From Eubacteriaceae bacterium UBA4266 (GTDB lineage: Bacteria > Bacillota > Clostridia > Eubacteriales > Eubacteriaceae), in contig DGWE01000003.1 of NCBI GenBank assembly GCA_002396065.1, positions 1-5,409 of the forward strand: a stretch of DNA of 5,409 nt, in the 5' to 3' direction. Below the pieces are notes generated by a model, which was given only the letters and a program-made list of their open reading frames with translations, searched no databases and had not been told where the DNA came from. Below are positions 1-4,986 of this stretch, one piece after another. Position 1 is the stretch's first letter. Every line of letters begins with the position of its first letter. The translations under genes were made by a program, and so were the position numbers.

Positions 1-3
1 TGT

Positions 4-57
4 CTACCTAAAAGGGAGCATATCAAACCACCAGCGTTTGTAGATTGGTTTTTTCAT
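4..57 (-). CDS. Possible 17-codon leader peptide or broken gene start
   Basis: An ATG at 57-55 follows a good ribosome site (AAAGGGGGG, 73-65) at a spacing of 7 bases and opens a frame reading MKKPIYKRWWFDMLPFR before a TAG at 6-4. The first ten residues resemble, from memory, the cytoplasmic basic/Trp-Trp stretch that precedes the first membrane helix in many Firmicutes small membrane or lipoproteins, but no hydrophobic segment follows here. It could be a short leader peptide, the start of a gene disrupted by a stop or frameshift, or chance. A weak extended -10 (TGCTACACT, 103-95) lies upstream, just beyond the feoAB terminator; no convincing -35 was seen. The frame lies inside nested inverted repeats that could hide its ribosome site. 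What follows the stop is outside the window, so its role cannot be judged. Confidence 0.3.
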   Translation of the reverse strand: MKKPIYKRWWFDMLPFR

Positions 58-96
58 GCTGCTTCCCCCCTTTATGGAAATAAACGTTTAAGGTAG
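4..96 (-). repeat. Nested inverted repeats around a ribosome site
   Basis: Several arms pair in nested order. CTACCT (4-9) pairs with AGGTAG (91-96). AAAGGG (11-16) pairs with CCCTTT (68-73). GCAT (18-21) pairs with ATGC (56-59). AAACCA (25-30) pairs with TGGTTT (46-51). In the minus-strand RNA the second and third pairs would cover part of the Shine-Dalgarno sequence and the AU of the start codon of the 17-codon frame. The structure is imperfect, with sizeable interior loops, so it is a candidate for translational control rather than a demonstrated element. Confidence 0.35.
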
Positions 97-104
97 TGTA
101 GCAC

Positions 105-147
105 AAAAAAAAGACCGGTTGGTGTCCTCAGAGGACACACCAGTCTT
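105..147 (-). terminator. Rho-independent terminator of feoAB
   Basis: On the minus strand an imperfect hairpin (arms 111-129 and 131-147, with the core GTGTCCTC/GAGGACAC plus an outer AAGAC/GTCTT pairing) is followed directly by eight T residues (112-105). It lies 13 bases after the feoAB stop codon. The other strand lacks a T run after the stem, so it acts in one direction only. It marks feoAB as the last gene of its transcript. Confidence 0.88.
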
Positions 148-159
148 GTGAATCGATCG

Positions 160-2517
160 TTATATGAGCGAGCCGACGGTGAACACGATGAAGGAAATCA
201 CCCACGCAATGATGCACTGCATCGCGATAATCCCGATCATCCATTTGGTGCCCAGCTCCCGGCGCACCGACGACATCGCCGCGACGCACGGCGTGTAGAG
301 CAGGCAGAACGCCAGAAAGGCCGCCGCCGAAACCGGCGAAAGCACCGACGCGAGGGCGGAACCAGAATACAGGGTGCCCAGCACCGCCACGACACTTTCC
401 TTGGCCAAAAAGCCCGAAATCAGCGCCGTCACCATCTTCCAGCTGCCGTAGCCCATCGGCGCGAATATCGGCGCGAGCACCCCGGCGACGATCGCGAGAA
501 TGCTGCTGTCCATATTGGCCGCCGTCACCATGTGCAGCGCCGGGTTGAAGGAACGCAGGAACCAGATCACAATATTGGCGATCAGCACGATCGAAAAGGC
601 GCGCTGAATGAAATCCGCGGTCTTATCCCACATCAGCCGGCCGACATTTTTGATCCCCGGCATCCGATAATTGGGCAGCTCCATGACAAAGGGCACCGGT
701 TCGCCTGTGAACGCCGTGTGCTTGAGCACCGCCGCCGTCAGGATGCCGACCGTGATGCCGAGCACGTACAGTAAAATCATCACCAGCGCCGCGTAATGCG
801 GGAAGAAGACGCCGGAAAACAGCGCGTAAATCGGCAGCTTCGCCGTACAGCTCATAAAGGGAATGAGCATGATCGTCATCCGGCGGTCCCGTTCCGACGG
901 CAGCGTCCGCGTCGACATGATCGCCGGCACCGAACAGCCGAAGCCGACGAGCAGCGGCACGATCGACCGGCCGGACAGCCCAAGCTTTCTCAAAGGCTTG
1001 TCCATCACAAAGGCGATGCGCGCCATGTAGCCGCTGTCCTCGAGGATGGACAGAAACAGGAACAGGATGACGATGATCGGCACGAAGCTGACGACTGTCC
1101 CGACGCCGTCGAACAGGCACTCAGTCACAAAGAGCCTCAAGCCCTTGGCGACGCCGGCCGCGGTCATCCAGGCGCCGACGCCGTCGCGGACTGCCGTAAT
1201 GCCCCGGTCGAGCAGGTTCTGAAGGGGCAGCCCCAGCACGTTGAAGGTCAGCGCGAAGACAGCCGCCATGACCAGTACGAAAATCGGAATCGCCGTGTAT
1301 TTGCCGGTGAGCACGCGGTCGACGCGTTCGCTCCGCCGCTGTTCCTTGGACTCTCTCGGCTTGATGACGCAGGCGTTCGTCACCTGTTCGATGAAATGGA
1401 AGCGCATGTCCGCAATGGCGGCCCGGCGGTCGAGCCCCCGTTCCTTTTCCATCTGAACGAGGATGTGTTCGATCATTTCCTTTTCGTTCTCGTCGAGATT
1501 CAGCGCCTCGATGACCTTTTCATCCTGCTCGACCACCTTCGTCGCCGCGAAGCGCAGCGGAATATCTGCCCGCTGGGCATGGTCTGAAATCAGCGTCATG
1601 ATGCCGTGAATCGCCCGGTGCACCGCGCCGTTGTGATCCTCCGGCCCACAGAAATCCGTCACCGCATCGCATTCCTGATACCGCGCGACGTGCACCGCGT
1701 GGTGAATCAGCTCGTCGACCCCTTCGTCCAGGGACGCGGAAATCGGCACCACAGGGATCCCGAGCATTTCTTCCATCCGGTTGATGTCCACCGAACCGCC
1801 GTTGCCCCGCATTTCGTCCATCATGTTCAGCGCCAGCACCATCGGCACGTGCAGCTCCATGAGCTGAAGAGTCAGGTACAAATTGCGCTCCAGATTCGTT
1901 GCGTCGGCGATGTCGATGATGCCCTGAGGCTTCTCCTTCAAAATATATTCCCTGGAGACCACTTCCTCCTCTGTGTAGGGCGAAAGGGAGTAAATCCCCG
2001 GCAGGTCCGTCACCTCAGTGCGGGCCTGTCCGCGGATGACGCCGGTGCGCTTGTCGACCGTCACCCCCGGGAAATTCCCGACGTGCTGGTTTGCGCCGGT
2101 GAGCTGGTTGAACAGCGTCGTCTTGCCGCAGTTCTGATTGCCTGCCAGCGCGAAGGTCAAAATCTGGTCCTTCGGCAGCGCCCGGCTCTCGTCGGTTTTC
2201 GCGTTGTGGAAACGCACACCCGTTTCACCGTAGCCCGGGTGCTCGACATGGGCCGGCGCCTTTTTCGGTTGCATCTCTTCAGACTTCGGCAGATCCGCGA
2301 CTGTAATCTGTGCCGCCTCGGATATGCGGAGGGTCAGCACGTAGTCGTGGATTTTAAATTCCATCGGGTCGCCCATCGGGGCGTACTTAATTAAGGTGAC
2401 ACGCACGCCTGGGATCATGCCCATGTCGAGGAAGTGCTGCCGCAGTGCGCCCTGGCCGCCGACCTCGATTACCGTGACCGTTTCACCGATTTTCATATCT
2501 TTCAGTGTCTTTGCCAT
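160..2517 (-). CDS. feoB: FeoA-FeoB fusion ferrous iron transporter
   Basis: This 785-residue protein imports Fe(II) across the cytoplasmic membrane. Residues 1-76 form a FeoA domain (SH3-like, with LRQHFLDMGMIPG at 25-37). A charged, proline-containing linker covers about 77-118. The FeoB G domain follows, with G1 GNQNCGKT (126-133), G2 threonine in GVTV (151-154), G3 DLPG (171-174), G4 NMMD (231-234) and G5 SAS (260-262). A helical guanine-dissociation-inhibitor-like region reaches about 390. The membrane part (about 408-785) carries the conserved GFGCSVPAI (525-533), SCTAKLPIY (556-564), GSWKMVTALISGFLAKE (691-707) and YTPC (741-744). FeoA and FeoB are usually separate genes; fusions are known in Bacteroides and some Firmicutes. 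The start at 2517 is chosen because AGGAGA sits 9 bases upstream; in-frame ATGs at 2556 and 2547 lie upstream of or within the -10 hexamer, before the likely transcript start. The gene is alone between two terminators, and no FeoC is seen. Identification is firm. Confidence 0.96.
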   Translation of the reverse strand: MAKTLKDMKIGETVTVIEVGGQGALRQHFLDMGMIPGVRVTLIKYAPMGDPMEFKIHDYVLTLRISEAAQITVADLPKSEEMQPKKAPAHVEHPGYGETGVRFHNAKTDESRALPKDQILTFALAGNQNCGKTTLFNQLTGANQHVGNFPGVTVDKRTGVIRGQARTEVTDLPGIYSLSPYTEEEVVSREYILKEKPQGIIDIADATNLERNLYLTLQLMELHVPMVLALNMMDEMRGNGGSVDINRMEEMLGIPVVPISASLDEGVDELIHHAVHVARYQECDAVTDFCGPEDHNGAVHRAIHGIMTLISDHAQRADIPLRFAATKVVEQDEKVIEALNLDENEKEMIEHILVQMEKERGLDRRAAIADMRFHFIEQVTNACVIKPRESKEQRRSERVDRVLTGKYTAIPIFVLVMAAVFALTFNVLGLPLQNLLDRGITAVRDGVGAWMTAAGVAKGLRLFVTECLFDGVGTVVSFVPIIVILFLFLSILEDSGYMARIAFVMDKPLRKLGLSGRSIVPLLVGFGCSVPAIMSTRTLPSERDRRMTIMLIPFMSCTAKLPIYALFSGVFFPHYAALVMILLYVLGITVGILTAAVLKHTAFTGEPVPFVMELPNYRMPGIKNVGRLMWDKTADFIQRAFSIVLIANIVIWFLRSFNPALHMVTAANMDSSILAIVAGVLAPIFAPMGYGSWKMVTALISGFLAKESVVAVLGTLYSGSALASVLSPVSAAAFLAFCLLYTPCVAAMSSVRRELGTKWMIGIIAMQCIIAWVISFIVFTVGSLI

Positions 2518-2525
2518 ATTTAATT

Positions 2526-2532
2526 CTCTCCT
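2526..2532 (-). promoter_or_regulatory. Ribosome binding site fixing the feoAB start
   Basis: AGGAGAG on the minus strand lies 8-9 bases before the ATG at 2517. No comparable site precedes the two longer in-frame starts at 2547 and 2556, so this site decides in favour of the 785-residue protein beginning MAKTLKDM. Confidence 0.9.
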
Positions 2533-2545
2533 ATCAGCTTGTTTC

Positions 2546-2574
2546 ATTATACCCAAGGCCTTTTATGTTAGCAA
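2546..2574 (-). promoter_or_regulatory. SigmaA promoter of feoAB
   Basis: A consensus -10 TATAAT (2551-2546) is separated by exactly 17 bases from a -35 TTGCTA (2574-2569, four of six matches). Transcription should begin near 2539, giving a leader of about 22 bases that contains the AGGAGA site. The spacer holds an 8-base perfect palindrome AAGGCCTT (2555-2562). No recognisable Fur box or DtxR/IdeR-type operator was found by eye, so the expected iron control is not visible. The -35 begins one base after the T tract of the upstream terminator. Confidence 0.82.
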
Positions 2575-2575
2575 T

Positions 2576-2597
2576 AAAAAAAGCGCCCGAAGGCGCT
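2576..2597 (-). terminator. Terminator of the kinase-hydrolase operon
   Basis: On the minus strand, AGCGCC and GGCGCT pair perfectly around a UUCG tetraloop closed by C-G, an exceptionally stable hairpin. A T tract (2582-2576) follows it. It lies 27 bases after the hydrolase stop codon and separates the operon from the feoAB promoter immediately beyond. Confidence 0.93.
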
Positions 2598-2624
2598 CAC
2601 GCATGCAAATCCGTATTCATTCAT

Positions 2625-3434
2625 TTAATCCGACAGGATGTAAAACCCTTCGAGATCATCTGGAATTTCCAGACGGCCTGAATAATACTGCCGGCCTTCA
2701 GCCCCGTAAAGGGCCTTGCGCTCCGCGATGTGGTGATCCTCGGTGTGGTAGAGAATCAGGTTTGGCACCTTCAGCCGTTCAGCCAGCTCGCAGGCGTCCT
2801 TAACCGTCGAGTGGTGCTTTTCGTAGGGCTTGTAAGTTTCGCGGTCGCAGTAGCGGCAGAACGCCTCGTGGAGCATCCATTCGCTCCCGGCAGCCAGCTT
2901 TTCCGCCGACTTCGGGCACGGCTCGTCGCCGCAGCAGGTCAGGTGCCGCCCGCCGCCCAAATCCATCACAAAGCCGAACTGCTTCGCCTTGGTCGAATGG
3001 ATGTCGAACACCGTGATCTTGTGACCCGCGCCGTAAAAGCTTTCGCCGTCCTTCAGCGCGGCGAGGTGCAGGCGGTTGCCGATAAGAGCGGCCTGCTTCC
3101 CCGTCAAAAGGTGGGTGCTCATGTACGTGATCAGGTCGATCACCTCGTCGTGGCTGTAAATCGTGAAATCCCCGTCGTACGTCCCCTTGAGCATGTTCAT
3201 CGTCACCACGCGGACGATCCAAATCACCCCGAGGAGATGATCGATGTGCTTGTGGGTGACAAACATCGTGTGCAGGTCATTAACCGCGACGCCCGCTGCG
3301 GGCAGCCGTCTCAATATTTCGTTGCCGCCGCCGGCGTCGACCAGCAGGGTCTGCCCGTGATCCTGCACCGCAAAGCAGGTGTTGTAGCATCGGGTCGCAA
3401 TCGCGTTGCCCGTTCCAAGTATTGTGAGTTTCAT
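2625..3434 (-). CDS. RNase Z-like metallo-beta-lactamase-fold hydrolase
   Basis: This 269-residue cytoplasmic protein has the order of motifs of the RNase Z/ElaC branch of the metallo-beta-lactamase fold: LGTGNA (6-11), the zinc motif HKHIDH (61-66), a third-ligand histidine in DIHSTK (H146), the bridging aspartate in CCGDE (D170), HEAF (189-192), HHST (207-210) and a final ligand in LYHTEDH (H230). It is shorter than true RNase Z (about 305 residues). Only 24 residues separate H146 from D170, where the tRNA-binding arm of RNase Z would sit, so tRNA 3' processing is unlikely and the substrate is unknown. Cysteines cluster near the active site (C168, C169, C173, C193, C196). The start at 3434 is supported by GGAG 7 bases upstream and by matching the family's N-terminus; a longer in-frame start at 3455 would overlap the kinase. 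The gene begins 2 bases after the kinase stop, so the two are co-transcribed and probably translationally coupled. It is a recurring clostridial family as I remember it. Confidence 0.88.
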   Translation of the reverse strand: MKLTILGTGNAIATRCYNTCFAVQDHGQTLLVDAGGGNEILRRLPAAGVAVNDLHTMFVTHKHIDHLLGVIWIVRVVTMNMLKGTYDGDFTIYSHDEVIDLITYMSTHLLTGKQAALIGNRLHLAALKDGESFYGAGHKITVFDIHSTKAKQFGFVMDLGGGRHLTCCGDEPCPKSAEKLAAGSEWMLHEAFCRYCDRETYKPYEKHHSTVKDACELAERLKVPNLILYHTEDHHIAERKALYGAEGRQYYSGRLEIPDDLEGFYILSD

Positions 3435-3436
3435 CC

Positions 3437-4474
3437 TTATGCTCCAAAAATACACAAAATCAAAATAACCGCCATGATCAAGATCAAACAGAAAAACACC
3501 GCGCCGTAAATGAGCTTCTCGACGATTTTCCGCCCCAGCGAAACCTGGCCCTGTTTTCTGAAGGGCAGGTGATCAAAGGCGCCGGTCCAGTTGAACCACA
3601 CCTCGATGACCGCCAACTGGGCGACGAAAAAAGCAACCTGCGTAATAAAGTCCTCTGCCGGCCCCGACGAGTTCTCAAAAGTCATCGTGCGGCACAGCGC
3701 GAAGGCGAGCATGACGCAGAGCGCCGTGCCGATTACCCTGAGCCAGCCCCAGCTGTTCACATTTTCGATCGACTTGTCGAAGCGGCTCAGCGCACGGTCC
3801 AGCGCCGCGATATTGGGGTATCGGCGCTTCGGGTCCAGACGCGTCGCTTTTTCAACGATGTGATGATAAATCGGCGTGTTCCCAAACATCGCCGCGATGA
3901 GTTTTCCGGTGCTGTAGACGTCGGTGCGCACGTCCGACGCCCCAAATCCGTACTGCTCCGGCGCCGCGCTGTCCCGCGTCCCGAGGAGGACCGTATCCCG
4001 GGACTGAGCCGGCTTGACCCGCTTCGACGCGTCGTAATCCATCAGGACCGCCCGGCCGCTGTCGGTGACCATGATGTTCTCTGGCTTCACGTCCCGGTGC
4101 ACAATCGGCGGCGACGCGCTGTGGAGCACCTCGAGGGCGCCGCAGACGTCGTGAAGAATCGTCTGTTTTTCCTGCGCGCTCAAATCATCCCGCCGCAGGC
4201 GCTCGCTCAACAATTCACCTTGGACGTACTGCTCGAGGACGACAAAGCGGCCGTCCTCCTGCCAGGCGTCAAACACGTGCACGAGCCGGCTGTCGCGGCA
4301 GCCCATCAAAAACTGGTAAACCGACGGGTCGTAATAGGTCAGCTCCTTGCGCAGAAACAGCCGCCCCGACGTCTCGTCGATCACCAGGCTTTGCCCGGGC
4401 GTATCGAAATGGTATAATGTTTTGAAGAAAGTATCCCGACACGCGCGATACTGTTTGGTATGGTTCTGTTTCAT
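3437..4474 (-). CDS. Membrane-anchored Ser/Thr protein kinase, degenerate N-lobe
   Basis: This 345-residue protein has a Hanks-type kinase domain at about 18-232 and three C-terminal hydrophobic segments (about 246-262, 276-295, 320-343), so the kinase would face the cytoplasm. Visible catalytic elements are the lysine in LFLRKEL (K43), HRDVKPEN (126-133, with D128, K130, N133), MDYD in place of DFG (D146) and APEQYG in the activation segment (171-176). A glycine-rich loop is not evident before K43, and no clear helix-C glutamate is seen. The C-lobe is short between the DVYSTG and LDPKRRYP motifs. It has no PASTA or other extracellular sensor domain. The ATG at 4474 is the only possible start, because an in-frame TAA lies four codons upstream and the next methionine is residue 57. 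No Shine-Dalgarno precedes it, and a leaderless mRNA is predicted. It forms an operon with the downstream hydrolase and is divergent from the XRE gene, a likely but unproven partner. Confidence 0.9.
   Translation of the reverse strand: MKQNHTKQYRACRDTFFKTLYHFDTPGQSLVIDETSGRLFLRKELTYYDPSVYQFLMGCRDSRLVHVFDAWQEDGRFVVLEQYVQGELLSERLRRDDLSAQEKQTILHDVCGALEVLHSASPPIVHRDVKPENIMVTDSGRAVLMDYDASKRVKPAQSRDTVLLGTRDSAAPEQYGFGASDVRTDVYSTGKLIAAMFGNTPIYHHIVEKATRLDPKRRYPNIAALDRALSRFDKSIENVNSWGWLRVIGTALCVMLAFALCRTMTFENSSGPAEDFITQVAFFVAQLAVIEVWFNWTGAFDHLPFRKQGQVSLGRKIVEKLIYGAVFFCLILIMAVILILCIFGA
3442..3445 (-). promoter_or_regulatory. Hydrolase ribosome site inside the kinase gene
   Basis: GGAG on the minus strand lies within the last codons of the kinase (its GGA-GCA Gly-Ala end), 7 bases before the hydrolase ATG at 3434. 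Ribosomes ending at the kinase TAA (3439-3437) would sit over the hydrolase start, which suggests coupled synthesis. The site selects the start at 3434 over the earlier ATG at 3455. Confidence 0.75.
4391..4418 (+). promoter_or_regulatory. Extended -10 promoter for the XRE gene
   Basis: TGGTATAAT (4410-4418) is a perfect extended -10 (TG-n-TATAAT), with TTGCCC (4391-4396, four of six to TTGACA) 16 bases upstream. Transcription would begin near 4425 and give an 85-base leader before the XRE start codon. The promoter lies inside the kinase gene, over codons of about residues 19-28, so the leader would be complementary to the first 17 or so kinase codons. No better promoter was found closer to the XRE gene. 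Confidence 0.6.
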
Positions 4475-4477
4475 ACC
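4457..4477. promoter_or_regulatory. Inverted repeat across the kinase start
   Basis: GGTATG (4457-4462) and CATACC (4472-4477) form a 6-base perfect inverted repeat with a 9-base spacer, one and a half helical turns between half-site centres. It covers the kinase initiation codon (4474-4472) and lies between the XRE promoter and its gene. It could be an operator for the XRE protein or a small hairpin in the XRE leader. A 6-base repeat can arise by chance. Confidence 0.3.
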
Positions 4478-4480
4478 GTT

Positions 4481-4489
4481 ATTTTAACA
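4481..4489 (-). promoter_or_regulatory. Extended -10 promoter of the kinase operon
   Basis: On the minus strand TGTTAAAAT matches the extended -10 consensus TGnTATAAT with one mismatch; no good -35 is present, as is common for this class. A six-base discriminator (AACGGT) puts the predicted first transcribed base at 4474, the A of the kinase ATG. This agrees with the absence of a ribosome binding site. Confidence 0.5.
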
Positions 4490-4495
4490 TAGTAC

Positions 4496-4502
4496 AAAGG
4501 AA
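4496..4502 (+). promoter_or_regulatory. Ribosome binding site of the XRE gene
   Basis: AAAGGAA lies 7-8 bases before the ATG at 4510. It supports this start and the plus-strand reading of 4510-4941 over the opposite-strand frame in the same region, which has no such site. Confidence 0.8.
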
Positions 4503-4509
4503 CTAAGCG

Positions 4510-4941
4510 ATGCCACCGATAAAAAAGACCGAAGAATTGATGAACGTCCTCGTCTCTGCCGACAGCGAGCCCGAGCTGCACGATTATTTGGGCGGACTCG
4601 ATCCGCTGCCCGCGGATTTCGCGGCCTATTTCACCGCCCTGCCCAAGGTGCAGGCCCGCTCCAAAAACGAGCTGATCCGCGAAAGCGGTCTCGACCGGAC
4701 CTACGCCTACCACATTTTAAACGGCAGCCGCAAGCCAAGCCGAGACAAGATCGTCGCGCTGTCCCTCGCCGCCGGTCTGGATCTAACCGAAACCCAGCGC
4801 GGTCTGGAGCTGACCCACGAAGGCATCCTCTACGCGAAGAACCGACGGGACGCCGTGCTGATCTACGCGGTCAAAAATCAGCTGTCTGTCATGGCCGCCA
4901 ACGAGCTCCTCGCCCAATTCGGCGAAGCGCCGCTGGCATAA
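4510..4941 (+). CDS. XRE-type helix-turn-helix protein beside a kinase
   Basis: This is a 143-residue soluble protein. Residues 1-45 are an acidic N-terminal region (TEELMNVLVSADSEPELHDYL at about 7-27). A Cro/CI-type helix-turn-helix follows at about 50-100: KNELIRESGLDRTYAYHILNG (52-72) supplies the two DNA-binding helices, and PSRDKIVALSLAAGLDLTETQ (76-96) the next helices of the fold. The tail (NRRDAVLIYAVKNQLSVMAANELL, 111-134) looks helical and may serve dimerisation or partner binding. From memory, similar short XRE proteins with the signature SGLDR-TY-Y-I--G---PSRDK occur next to small Ser/Thr kinases in Clostridia. Here the gene is divergent from such a kinase, 35 bases apart. It is probably a regulator of the locus, a kinase substrate, or both; Ser/Thr residues near the recognition helix (S59, T64, S73, S77) are possible targets, which is inference. 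A strong terminator begins at its stop codon. Confidence 0.88.
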   Translation: MPPIKKTEELMNVLVSADSEPELHDYLGGLDPLPADFAAYFTALPKVQARSKNELIRESGLDRTYAYHILNGSRKPSRDKIVALSLAAGLDLTETQRGLELTHEGILYAKNRRDAVLIYAVKNQLSVMAANELLAQFGEAPLA

Positions 4942-4977
4942 GCGCGTGTGAAAAAATTTTTCACACGCGCTTTTTTT
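4941..4977 (+). terminator. Strong palindromic terminator of the XRE gene
   Basis: A perfect palindrome with arms AGCGCGTGTGAAAAA (4941-4955) and its complement (4957-4971) is followed by seven T residues (4971-4977). Its first base is the last base of the XRE stop codon. On the minus strand the stem is followed only by TT, so it is a weak candidate at best for the convergent nitroreductase gene, although no other terminator for that gene is visible. Confidence 0.93.
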
Positions 4978-4986
4978 ACGGTAAGC

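Noticed and set aside
25..54. Plus-strand hairpin AAACCA/TGGTTT followed by T residues, a possible terminator
   Set aside because: The stem is only six mostly A-T pairs with a 15-base loop, and the T run is simply the complement of the AAA AAA codons of the possible short frame.
148..774. Plus-strand open frame of 208 codons opposite feoAB
   Set aside because: The translation is rich in His, Arg and Asp with no motif, as expected from the antisense of a GC-rich gene; feoAB on the other strand is unmistakable.
1606..2394. Plus-strand open frame of 262 codons opposite the FeoB G domain
   Set aside because: It is an antisense shadow, has no ribosome site or recognisable fold, and its composition follows the complementary codons.
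2518..2575. Fur box or riboswitch in the feoAB leader
   Set aside because: The leader is only about 22 bases, too short for a riboswitch, and no 7-1-7 Fur dyad can be aligned.
2625..3434. Naming the hydrolase rnz (RNase Z)
   Set aside because: The tRNA-binding arm is missing and the protein is short, so the name would imply an unsupported function.
3569..4417. Plus-strand open frame of 282 codons opposite the kinase
   Set aside because: It has the same low-complexity Arg/Val/His composition as other antisense frames, while the opposite strand encodes clear kinase motifs.
4485..4490. TAACAT as a plus-strand -10 close to the XRE gene
   Set aside because: Transcription would start at about 4497, inside the ribosome binding site, and no -35 is present; the TGGTATAAT promoter upstream is much better.
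4471..4713. Minus-strand 80-codon frame opposite the XRE gene
   Set aside because: It has no ribosome site and overlaps both the kinase start and the XRE gene, whose helix-turn-helix motif is clear.
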